From Chitinophaga niabensis (GTDB taxonomy: Bacteria; Bacteroidota; Bacteroidia; Chitinophagales; Chitinophagaceae), in assembly GCA_017849435.1 (NCBI GenBank), contig JAFIGY010000002.1, forward strand, positions 496,001-560,000: a stretch of DNA of 64,000 nucleotides. The letters are read 5' to 3'. Both the position numbers and the translations under genes were made by a program. Shown here in pieces: positions 31,597 through 38,337 of the stretch (positions are counted from its first letter, which is position 1; every line of letters starts with the position of its first letter). The notes beneath the pieces are model-generated. The model was not told where the DNA came from. It saw only the letters and a list, made by a program, of their open reading frames with translations, and did not search any database.

Positions 31597-32630
31597 TTCG
31601 CTTCCACGGTTTTAAGTCCGGGCAGGTCTTCTCCTTTCTTCTTTCTGCCTTCCGGCAGGAAGAATTCCAGCACTACCAGCAGCAGGCAGACCCCCAGGAA
31701 GTATTGAAAATAGCTGTTGTAATCGGAAAAAACGTTCTCGCCGAATTCCTTTTGCTCCATGTGATTGATCTTTTCGGAGAGGGCGTCTACTACTTCATCT
31801 GTATTATTCATAAGATGCAGGTACATGCCTCTGCCTTCCGCGGCGATGCCCTTCAATTCATCTTCGTTGAGTTTGGAAATAACGGTATTGCCCTCCCGGT
31901 CTTTTTTCAAACCGCCGGTTTCCGGATCAGGAAGGGGGGAGCCGGTTGGAGAGCCTATGCCAACGGTATTGATCACTACACCGTCTTCCAGCGCTTTCCT
32001 GGCTTCGGCAAGAGCACCGGGATTATGATCTTCCCCGTCTGAAATGATGATCAGGGCCTTGTGTTTCCTTTCTTTTTTATTGAATGCCTCATTGCTTATG
32101 CGGATCGCCTGGTTGATCTCCGTTCCCTGGCGCGGGATGAGTTCCGGGGTTACGCTGCCGAGGTACATACGGGCCGCAGAATAGTCGATCGTGAGCGGCA
32201 TTTGCAGATATGCATTCCCGGCGAACACCACCAGTCCGATCCTGTCATTATCCATCTTGTCCATCAGCTTTGTGATCAGCTGTTTGGCGCGGGTAAGGCG
32301 GTCCGGCTTCGCATCCGGGGCCAGCATGCTTTTGCTGACGTCCAGTGCAATGATCACGTCTACGCCTTTACGGGTGATCTTTTCAACGCGACTGCCTTTT
32401 TGCAGGTTCGCGAGACCGATCACGCCAAGGAAGAAGGCTACGAAGAGGAGCAGAAATTTAATCGTGAACAGCCTGCGGGAGTAGCCGCTGAACAGCTTTT
32501 CTACCATCACGGGGTCTCCTAAACGGCGGATGGAACGGCGTTTCCACCAGGTAACCCAGGCAAAAGCCAGTACCAATACTGTTAGCAATACAAACGCCCA
32601 GAGGTATTCAGTATGTTGAAATCTTAACAT
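31593..32630 (-). CDS. batB: VWA-domain membrane protein BatB
   Basis: 345-residue inner-membrane protein: two N-terminal transmembrane helices (about 9-27 and 53-70), a von Willebrand factor A domain (about 88-290) with MIDAS motif DVSKSM, the later TEI threonine and the Asp in ISDGEDH, and a C-terminal transmembrane helix (about 309-327). BatB partners BatA and TPR proteins in the Bacteroidota Bat operon, usually with a MoxR AAA ATPase. Here only batB and batC are present; the expected upstream moxR and batA are not in this window. Confidence 0.88.
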   Translation of the reverse strand: MLRFQHTEYLWAFVLLTVLVLAFAWVTWWKRRSIRRLGDPVMVEKLFSGYSRRLFTIKFLLLFVAFFLGVIGLANLQKGSRVEKITRKGVDVIIALDVSKSMLAPDAKPDRLTRAKQLITKLMDKMDNDRIGLVVFAGNAYLQMPLTIDYSAARMYLGSVTPELIPRQGTEINQAIRISNEAFNKKERKHKALIIISDGEDHNPGALAEARKALEDGVVINTVGIGSPTGSPLPDPETGGLKKDREGNTVISKLNEDELKGIAAEGRGMYLHLMNNTDEVVDALSEKINHMEQKEFGENVFSDYNSYFQYFLGVCLLLVVLEFFLPEGRKKKGEDLPGLKTVEAK

Positions 32631-32631
32631 G

Positions 32632-32667
32632 GTTAAAACAACTTACCCCGGTCATTGCCGGGGCAAG
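32632..32667 (-). terminator. Terminator after the beta-lactamase gene
   Basis: Minus strand 10-bp stem with one G-U pair (32642-32651 with 32658-32667), core CCCCGG/CCGGGG, followed by a weak TTGTTTT. It lies 75 bases past the stop. Confidence 0.45.
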
Positions 32668-32741
32668 CAATCAAAAATAATTTTTTTGTAACGTATTACA
32701 AGGATGGGGGCAAAGGATTTAGGAGTTTTTTAACAGGCGGG

Positions 32742-33548
32742 TTATTTTTTCCCTTTGAAGAACCCCTCTTCCGCAAGTATCCCCCGTAATATTTCGTTTC
32801 TCACCGCCCGGAGGTCCAGTTTCGGGTCTTCCGTCTCAAAATTGAGCACAAAGAAGCTTGGATGCAGGTTTTCCTCGATCCATCCGGCCACCCATCCGAT
32901 CTGTTTTTTACCCACAGTGCCCCAACCGGTTTTGTAGGCGAGTTTGTATTGAGGAGTCTCTTCCTGCAGCATTACACCGCATACCAACTCCTGTGCCCGT
33001 TTCTGGAAGGGGAGCTGACCGAAATACAACCGCTTTACAAATCCCAGTTCCTCATCCGGAGAGATTTGAAGGGAATTATCCAGCCAGAAGCTGTCGATCC
33101 TGCCAATCTTGCGGTTACCGTACTGGATGGAATCCAGCCAGCGTTGCATGGTATCGCGGCCGATACGGCGCGCAACTTCCTGGTAGTAGGGAACGGAAGA
33201 GGCCCGGAAAGCCTGACCCATGGTGAGATCATGGTTCCATGCTTCGTGAGAGCGGGTAACACTGTCCCATTTGATGACCATATTGGTATCGCTGATCACG
33301 CCGGTCTGCAGGCCAACCAGTGAATTGAATATCTTGAAAGTGGACGCGGGAGTGAAACGCTCCTTGGCCCGGTCGATGTTATAGACCCTGAATGTGCCCT
33401 GACCATTGTCGAAGAGCATGAAACATCCTTCCAGCTTGTATTTTGTAAAATATTTCTCCCATTCTTTCGCTTCTTTCACATTGTTGGGAGAGCAGGCGCC
33501 GAGCATCAGGGCGATAGTCAGCATTAGCAGCAGGCCGGATGTTCTCAT
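32742..33548 (-). CDS. Class D (OXA-type) beta-lactamase, lipoprotein
   Basis: 268-residue serine beta-lactamase of class D. Motifs in order: Ser69-x-x-Lys72 (PASTFKIFN; this Lys is carbamylated in the family), Ser117-x-Val119 (ASSVPYY), Tyr143-Gly-Asn (QYGNRKIG), Trp155 in the omega loop (FWLDNSLQIS), and Lys206-Thr-Gly (YKTGWG). All catalytic residues are present, so it is probably active. The N-terminus MRTSGLLLMLTIALMLGACS has a lipobox (LGAC, Cys19), so it should be membrane-anchored. The ATG at 33548 is chosen over an upstream TTG. There is no mobile element nearby, so it looks chromosomal and intrinsic. The hydrolysis spectrum cannot be inferred. Confidence 0.93.
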   Translation of the reverse strand: MRTSGLLLMLTIALMLGACSPNNVKEAKEWEKYFTKYKLEGCFMLFDNGQGTFRVYNIDRAKERFTPASTFKIFNSLVGLQTGVISDTNMVIKWDSVTRSHEAWNHDLTMGQAFRASSVPYYQEVARRIGRDTMQRWLDSIQYGNRKIGRIDSFWLDNSLQISPDEELGFVKRLYFGQLPFQKRAQELVCGVMLQEETPQYKLAYKTGWGTVGKKQIGWVAGWIEENLHPSFFVLNFETEDPKLDLRAVRNEILRGILAEEGFFKGKK

Positions 33549-33613
33549 TTTTTGCAAGACTTGAAATTTGATGATTTAAAAAGTAAAAATAGGGAATCGG
33601 ACGCACCTCAGCG

Positions 33614-33651
33614 GAAAATAAAAAACGACGGGTGGTTTCACCGCGTCGTTT
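33614..33651 (-). terminator. Intrinsic terminator after kbl
   Basis: Minus strand stem AAACGACG/CGTCGTTT with an inner GGTG/CACC and one bulge, followed by TTTTTTATTTT, 25 bases past the kbl stop. Confidence 0.75.
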
Positions 33652-33675
33652 CCATATGATGCTTTTTACTTTTTT

Positions 33676-34878
33676 TTAAACAACGGTCTTCTCTTTCAAC
33701 ACGCCCAGTTCCCTGCCGATCCTGGTGAAAGCGGCGATGGCTTTGTCCAGCTGCGCCTGGCTGTGTGCGGCGCTCAGCTGCACGCGGATCCTGGCCTGAC
33801 CTTTCGGTACAACAGGGTAGAAGAAGCCGATCACGTAAATGCCTTCCTGCAACAGCTTGTCTGCAAACTCCTGGCTGAGTTTGGCGTCATAGAGCATTAC
33901 CGGAACAATGGGGTGATCACCGGGTTTGATGTCGAAGCCGGCTTCTGTCATTTTTTTGCGGAAGTACCTGGTGTTAAACTCCAGTTTATCGCGCAGTTCG
34001 GTGGTTTCGCTGAGCATGTCCAGCACGGCGATGGAAGCGCCAACGATGCTGGGGGCTACGGAATTGGAGAAAAGGTAAGGGCGGCTGCGCTGGCGCAACA
34101 TGTCTATCACTTCCTTCCGTCCACTGGTGAAACCGCCGGAAGCGCCGCCGAGGGCTTTGCCGAGGGTACCGGTGATGATGTCCACCCGGCCCATTACGCC
34201 GCGGTATTCGTGGGTACCGCGACCGGTTTTACCGAGGAAGCCGGAGGAGTGGCTTTCATCGCTCATCACGATGGCATTGTATTTATCGGCGAGGTCGCAG
34301 ATCTTGTCCAGTTGCGCAATAGTGCCGTCCATGCTGAAAGAGCCGTCTGTCACGATGATCCTGCTGCGGGCGCTTTGGGCTTCCTGGAGTTTGGTTTCCA
34401 GGTCGGCCATGTTATTGTGTTCGTAGCGGAAGCGCTGGGCTTTGCAGAGTCTTACGCCATCGATGATAGACGCGTGGTTGAGGGCGTCGGAGATGATCGC
34501 ATCCTGTTCGGAGAAGAGCGGTTCGAATACGCCGCCGTTGGCGTCGAAAGCGGCTACGTAGAGGATGGTATCTTCTGTGCCGAGGAATTTGGAGATCTTC
34601 TCTTCCAGCTCACGATGAATGTCTTGCGTGCCGCAGATGAAGCGCACGCTGCTCATACCATAGCCATGGGTTTCGATTGCCTCTTTGGCTGCAGCCACTA
34701 CTTTGGGGTGGGAGGAGAGGCCCAGGTAGTTATTGGCGCAAAGGTTGATCACGGTTTTACCTCCCACGGTGATCTCCGCGCCCTGTTCGGACGTGATGAT
34801 CCGCTCGTTTTTATACAAACCGGCGGATCGTATTTCATCCAGTTCCTGTTGTAAGCGTTTAATGAAGTTTTGGTTCAT
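33676..34878 (-). CDS. kbl: Glycine C-acetyltransferase (2-amino-3-ketobutyrate CoA ligase)
   Basis: PLP enzyme of the alpha-oxoamine synthase family. Kbl interconverts 2-amino-3-oxobutanoate plus CoA with glycine plus acetyl-CoA, the second step of threonine degradation via threonine dehydrogenase. 400 residues. Motifs: [64 protein letters not shown], and the PLP Lys in [14 protein letters not shown]. The [13 protein letters not shown] and PVMLYDAKL blocks favour Kbl over BioF or ALA synthase. No threonine dehydrogenase gene adjoins it. Confidence 0.92.
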   Translation of the reverse strand: MNQNFIKRLQQELDEIRSAGLYKNERIITSEQGAEITVGGKTVINLCANNYLGLSSHPKVVAAAKEAIETHGYGMSSVRFICGTQDIHRELEEKISKFLGTEDTILYVAAFDANGGVFEPLFSEQDAIISDALNHASIIDGVRLCKAQRFRYEHNNMADLETKLQEAQSARSRIIVTDGSFSMDGTIAQLDKICDLADKYNAIVMSDESHSSGFLGKTGRGTHEYRGVMGRVDIITGTLGKALGGASGGFTSGRKEVIDMLRQRSRPYLFSNSVAPSIVGASIAVLDMLSETTELRDKLEFNTRYFRKKMTEAGFDIKPGDHPIVPVMLYDAKLSQEFADKLLQEGIYVIGFFYPVVPKGQARIRVQLSAAHSQAQLDKAIAAFTRIGRELGVLKEKTVV

Positions 34879-34906
34879 GTTCTCACGTGTTTTTTGCTGT
34901 ATCTAA

Positions 34907-34914
34907 CAAAGTTA
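34907..34914 (-). promoter_or_regulatory. -7 element (TAACTTTG) for kbl
   Basis: Exact TAnnTTTG on the minus strand, 28 bases before the start codon; no well-spaced TTTG. Confidence 0.45.
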
Positions 34915-35303
34915 GGGCAATAAATGTATCAAGGAATGAACAGGTCTTCCGGCGGAAATCCTACAATCATAAAAAGTTTGACCGATGTGTAACATTTATA
35001 AGCCGGTTTGCGTCATACAATTATCATGGACGGTAGATTATGACGAAAGGTACTGTACGCTCACTTATCCGGTGGTTTCCCCTGATCTGTTGCGGGGTGA
35101 TGGTGGGGGCTTTTACGGCCCTTACCTGGTATGCAACGGGGATGGACGTTCCCTGGGCATCCGGCCCTCAGGGGTCTGCTTTGGAGGTCATCAAAAAGCT
35201 GCGCATAGTTGAAATATTGTCATGGAGCTGGTGATAAAGGCTTTACGGGAGGCCTTTTCAACAAAAATGTCGGAAATTAGCACTTTAAAAGCCCTGGCGC
35301 CGG
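34915..35303. other. Intergenic region between kbl and the ECF sigma gene
   Basis: About 390 bases. The only candidate gene is the 64-codon ORF at 35040. A weak AAAGGC/GCCTTT stem lies at about 35236-35257, after that ORF. Confidence 0.4.
35040..35234 (+). CDS. Possible small membrane protein
   Basis: 64-residue ORF with one predicted membrane helix (about 12-33, WFPLICCGVMVGAFTALTWY), positive residues before it and an amphipathic tail. Not recognised. ATG start, followed at once by a weak hairpin. It lies just ahead of an ECF sigma gene on the same strand, in an otherwise empty region. Confidence 0.35.
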   Translation: MTKGTVRSLIRWFPLICCGVMVGAFTALTWYATGMDVPWASGPQGSALEVIKKLRIVEILSWSW

Positions 35304-35789
35304 ATGACGGAAAAGGAGTACAACAAATGCGTGGACCTGTATAGCGACAATCTCTTCCGGTTTATAGTCAAGAATCTTGATCATACGGAAGATGCGAGAG
35401 ACGTGGTACAGAATGCGTTTGAAATATTATGGAAACACTGTAGTGATGTGCCTTTTGAGAAGGCCAAGAGCTATTTATTTACAGTAGCCTACCATAATAT
35501 GATCGATCACGTACGGAAGGTGAAGCGGATATCTTTGGTAGAGGAGTTCAGGGAAGAAGCAAAAGTTACGGAACAAAAGATACATAATGCACGTAATATT
35601 ATAGAAAAAGCGCTTAAACGGCTAAGTGACGTGCAGCGCTCCCTCATCCTGCTGAAGGATTATGAGGGTTATAGTTACGAAGAGATCGGGGAGATCATGC
35701 AGCTCAACCCCTCGCAGGTAAAAGTCTATTTACACAGGGCAAGAGCACACCTGAAAGAATATCTGGTGCGGATGGAGAATGTGATTTAA
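35304..35789 (+). CDS. ECF RNA polymerase sigma factor
   Basis: 161-residue sigma-70-family protein of the extracytoplasmic-function group. Region 2: YSDNLFRFIVKNLDHTEDARDVVQNAFEILWKH (cited in parts: LFRFIVKNL, DARDVVQNAFEILW), with the region 2.4 helix SYLFTVAYHNMIDHVRK. Region 4: LKRLSDVQRSLILLKDYEGY, SYEEIGEIMQLNPSQVKVYL. First gene of a three-gene operon with an anti-sigma-like membrane protein and an outer-membrane barrel protein, so it probably responds to an envelope state. The regulon is unknown. Confidence 0.93.
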   Translation: MTEKEYNKCVDLYSDNLFRFIVKNLDHTEDARDVVQNAFEILWKHCSDVPFEKAKSYLFTVAYHNMIDHVRKVKRISLVEEFREEAKVTEQKIHNARNIIEKALKRLSDVQRSLILLKDYEGYSYEEIGEIMQLNPSQVKVYLHRARAHLKEYLVRMENVI

Positions 35790-35817
35790 TTGTCAAGATG
35801 TTCAAAATCAGAAAATT

Positions 35818-36828
35818 ATGTCGATAGACATTCAAATATCAAACTACGAGGACTATCTCTACAGCTATGTGGACGGGGAGTTGAATGCCGAGGAATCGGC
35901 GGCGCTGGAGCGTTTTGTGGCGGAGCATCCCCAGGTGCGGCAGGAGCTGGATCTTTTGCTGGCTGCCAGGTTGCAGCCGGATGAGGAGATGGTGTTCGAT
36001 AACAAGGCCATGTTGTACCGGGGCGGGGAGATCCATTTGCAAAACTATGAAGGGTATCTTCTGAGCTATGTGGATGGGGAGTTGAACGCAGAGGAATCGG
36101 CAGCATTGGAGCAGTTTATGGTACAGCACCCGAAAGTGCGCGAAGAGCTGGTGATATGGCAGGCTACCCGCCTCTACCCTGATCCGGCGCTGAAGTTTGA
36201 GAATAAATCCGTGTTGTACCGCCATTCCGGAACGCGCGTAGTTCGTTTGCGGAAAACATACTGGTGGGCGGCAGCTGCGATGGTGGCCGGCCTGCTGGCA
36301 TTTCTGAAATTCCATGATAACCATACAGGAACTATCGTAGAGGCGCCGGCGGTAGCGGATCGCCAAACCCCGCCACCACGGAGGGAAACCGCTCAACCAA
36401 AAGTGGCGGACGTACAGCCCCGGCAAGATGTTCCGCAGCCGGCAGCAGCACCGGTTATCAAAAAAACGGCAGCACCTGTTCTGGCCAGGAACACCGGCAA
36501 GGTCAATACCCCCGCCCCGGCAAGCGATCCTACTCCCGTAGACCTGTCAGGCCTGCAAACGGAAATAGCTTCTGAAACCGCGGTGGACAAGGCTATCGTA
36601 GCAGAGTTGAGCAGGAAAGCGGAGCCCGGGAACGTCAGTGGGCAAACACCCACGGCCAATATACGGTCATCTATTGAAGTAAAGGATCACCCTGCGCTGG
36701 CTACCGCGGCACCCGCCGCTGAGCCCGGCGAACTGATCATGTCCGTGACCGGTAACGGACTGGAAAGCAAAGTACTCGATAAAGTAACCAATGTGGCAAG
36801 GTTTTTTGCCAAAAAGAAAAATAAATAA
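35818..36828 (+). CDS. Anti-sigma-like membrane protein with duplicated N-terminal module
   Basis: 336 residues. The cytosolic N-terminus holds two near-identical modules (9-68 and 76-135), both with YVDGELNAEESAALE and HP.VR.EL; this resembles the helical sigma-binding region of Bacteroidota anti-sigma factors but lacks zinc-binding Cys/His. A single transmembrane helix (about 149-164, WWAAAAMVAGLLAFL) leads to a long Pro/Ala-rich periplasmic region with no clear domain. It lies 28 bases after the ECF sigma gene, which makes an anti-sigma role likely. The duplication is also high at DNA level, so it looks recent. Confidence 0.8.
   Translation: MSIDIQISNYEDYLYSYVDGELNAEESAALERFVAEHPQVRQELDLLLAARLQPDEEMVFDNKAMLYRGGEIHLQNYEGYLLSYVDGELNAEESAALEQFMVQHPKVREELVIWQATRLYPDPALKFENKSVLYRHSGTRVVRLRKTYWWAAAAMVAGLLAFLKFHDNHTGTIVEAPAVADRQTPPPRRETAQPKVADVQPRQDVPQPAAAPVIKKTAAPVLARNTGKVNTPAPASDPTPVDLSGLQTEIASETAVDKAIVAELSRKAEPGNVSGQTPTANIRSSIEVKDHPALATAAPAAEPGELIMSVTGNGLESKVLDKVTNVARFFAKKKNK
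35842..36222 (+). repeat. Tandem in-gene duplication (two units of about 180 bp)
   Basis: Units 35842-36021 and 36043-36222 encode the two modules. The best-matching stretch (about 35865-35910 against 36066-36111) differs at only a few, mostly third-position, bases. Confidence 0.8.
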
Positions 36829-36852
36829 AGGACCGGTAAATGGCATAGTCAT

Positions 36853-37776
36853 ATGAAGTGTAAAATTTTACTCAGTCTCCTTACCATTATCCTGTCTTTG
36901 GGCGCTTTTGCCCAACAGGCTGCCATAGATACCATTCAGATCAAGGGCCTGGTGATCATAAAAGGGAAAGACGCCCGTGGGAAAAATATTTTCAAAGCTT
37001 ACCAGGATACAGCTTATGCCCGGCAGAGCCTGAAAAAGAACCTGCATACCCGGTTCCTGGTGTTTGATCTGGGGTTTAATAATTATCGGGACAAGAGCAA
37101 TTATTCCAGCGCCATGGTCATTTCCATGCATCCGTCGCAACAGTACAACGGGATCTATGGCCAGTATTATAACGCCGATAAAAGCCGGGATTATTCCGGA
37201 GCGGCGCTGAATTCTTTCGCTCCCCGGCAGGCCAGCGAACCATTAACTCCATCCGAATTTAAACTTATCACCGGAAAATCGATCAATTTTAATGTATGGC
37301 TTATCATGCAGCGGTTGAATGTTTATAAGCATAAATTGAACCTTATCTATGCTTTAGGTGTAGAAATGAATAATTACCGCTTTGCGAGAAACATCACTTA
37401 TATACCGGGCTATCCGACAACGATCATCCGGGACACTGTGAATTTTTCAAAAAACAAGCTCTTTGCATCTTATCTGACCGTTCCCCTGATGCTGAACTTT
37501 AACTCCAATCCGGTCCGCCCCGGCCGCTCTTTTGAAATGAGCCTCGGGCTGTCCGCAGGATACCTGGTTAAATCCCGCACCAAGCAGATCAGCGCAGAAC
37601 GGGGTAAAGTGAGGCGTACGGACGATTTCAATCTGAATAAATGGCGCGTGGGCCTTACCGGCGAGCTGGGTTACGGTCCCGTTAAACTATATGGCAATTA
37701 CGCCCTCACACCCCTGCACGATTCCGGACTGGAGCAATATCCGTTTTCTATCGGGATCAGGCTGAACGGTTTCTGA
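36853..37776 (+). CDS. Predicted outer-membrane beta-barrel protein
   Basis: 307 residues. Signal peptide 1-20 (MKCKILLSLLTIILSLGAFA). The body alternates polar and hydrophobic residues in strands typical of small PorT-like or OmpW-like barrels (NVWLIMQRLNVYKHKLNLIY, LSAGYLVKSR, GLTGELGYGPVKLYGNYAL) and ends GIRLNGF, with a C-terminal Phe as in many outer-membrane proteins. Third gene of the sigma/anti-sigma operon, 24 bases after the anti-sigma gene. It may be a client or sensor of that system. No specific family is assigned with certainty. Confidence 0.72.
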   Translation: MKCKILLSLLTIILSLGAFAQQAAIDTIQIKGLVIIKGKDARGKNIFKAYQDTAYARQSLKKNLHTRFLVFDLGFNNYRDKSNYSSAMVISMHPSQQYNGIYGQYYNADKSRDYSGAALNSFAPRQASEPLTPSEFKLITGKSINFNVWLIMQRLNVYKHKLNLIYALGVEMNNYRFARNITYIPGYPTTIIRDTVNFSKNKLFASYLTVPLMLNFNSNPVRPGRSFEMSLGLSAGYLVKSRTKQISAERGKVRRTDDFNLNKWRVGLTGELGYGPVKLYGNYALTPLHDSGLEQYPFSIGIRLNGF

Positions 37777-37802
37777 ATATTTTAATATATAAAAATTATC
37801 TA

Positions 37803-37810
37803 TATATTTG
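37803..37810 (+). promoter_or_regulatory. -7 element (TATATTTG) for the 37890 gene
   Basis: Exact TAnnTTTG; TTTT, one mismatch from TTTG, lies 19 bases upstream. The leader is about 75 bases. Confidence 0.5.
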
Positions 37811-37889
37811 GGCGAAATTTTTATCAGGGTAACAATCCGTCACGTTTATTTATCCTATATAAACTGTACACAACCAAACTTCGAGTAGT

Positions 37890-38228
37890 ATGCGTTCATT
37901 CCTAACTTTTGTAGCAGTGATAGGTGGCATCGTTTTTTTTCATGTAAGCAAGATAAAATTACCCGAAACACCTACCCCGATAGCTGCCGGTGAACCGGTT
38001 CCCGACCTGTCCATACCGGGAAGTACGCCGCGTTTGCCCGCTCCCGGGGCTACGGAAGCGCTGGTGTTCATGCCGGACAGCATGTTCCAGTCCTATCACG
38101 GTGATCGCAATTTTTATGTGACTAATCATTTCCACGTATTATACGTTAAAACAGACACCACATTCCTGACCGCTCCCGGCCCCCAGGTGGCCCGTCGTAC
38201 TTACGCCGGCAATATGTTACGCAAATAA
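37890..38228 (+). CDS. Hypothetical membrane-anchored or secreted protein
   Basis: 112 residues. One N-terminal hydrophobic segment (3-19, SFLTFVAVIGGIVFFHV) acts as anchor or signal; then a Pro-rich linker (PETPTPIAAGEPVPDLSIPG) and a short domain with FYVTNHFHVLYVKTD. No family recognised. It has its own promoter, and a CCCGGACAA/TTGTCCcGGG stem lies about 35 bases past the stop. Confidence 0.6.
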   Translation: MRSFLTFVAVIGGIVFFHVSKIKLPETPTPIAAGEPVPDLSIPGSTPRLPAPGATEALVFMPDSMFQSYHGDRNFYVTNHFHVLYVKTDTTFLTAPGPQVARRTYAGNMLRK

Positions 38229-38299
38229 TCTCATCCCCGTAAATCCTGTCTTGTGTCAAAATTCCCGGACAAACTCCCCGATTGTCCCGGGGCATTATT

Positions 38300-38307
38300 T
38301 ATATTTG
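38300..38307 (+). promoter_or_regulatory. -7 element (TATATTTG) for the M16 peptidase gene
   Basis: Exact TAnnTTTG, 30 bases before the start codon; the -33 half is not evident. Confidence 0.45.
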
Positions 38308-38337
38308 GCTATACAATAAAATCTTCAAACCTATTTT

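Noticed and set aside
33763-34854. Long plus-strand frame of 363 codons opposite kbl
   Set aside because: Antisense shadow of a confidently identified gene; the translated product has no family resemblance.
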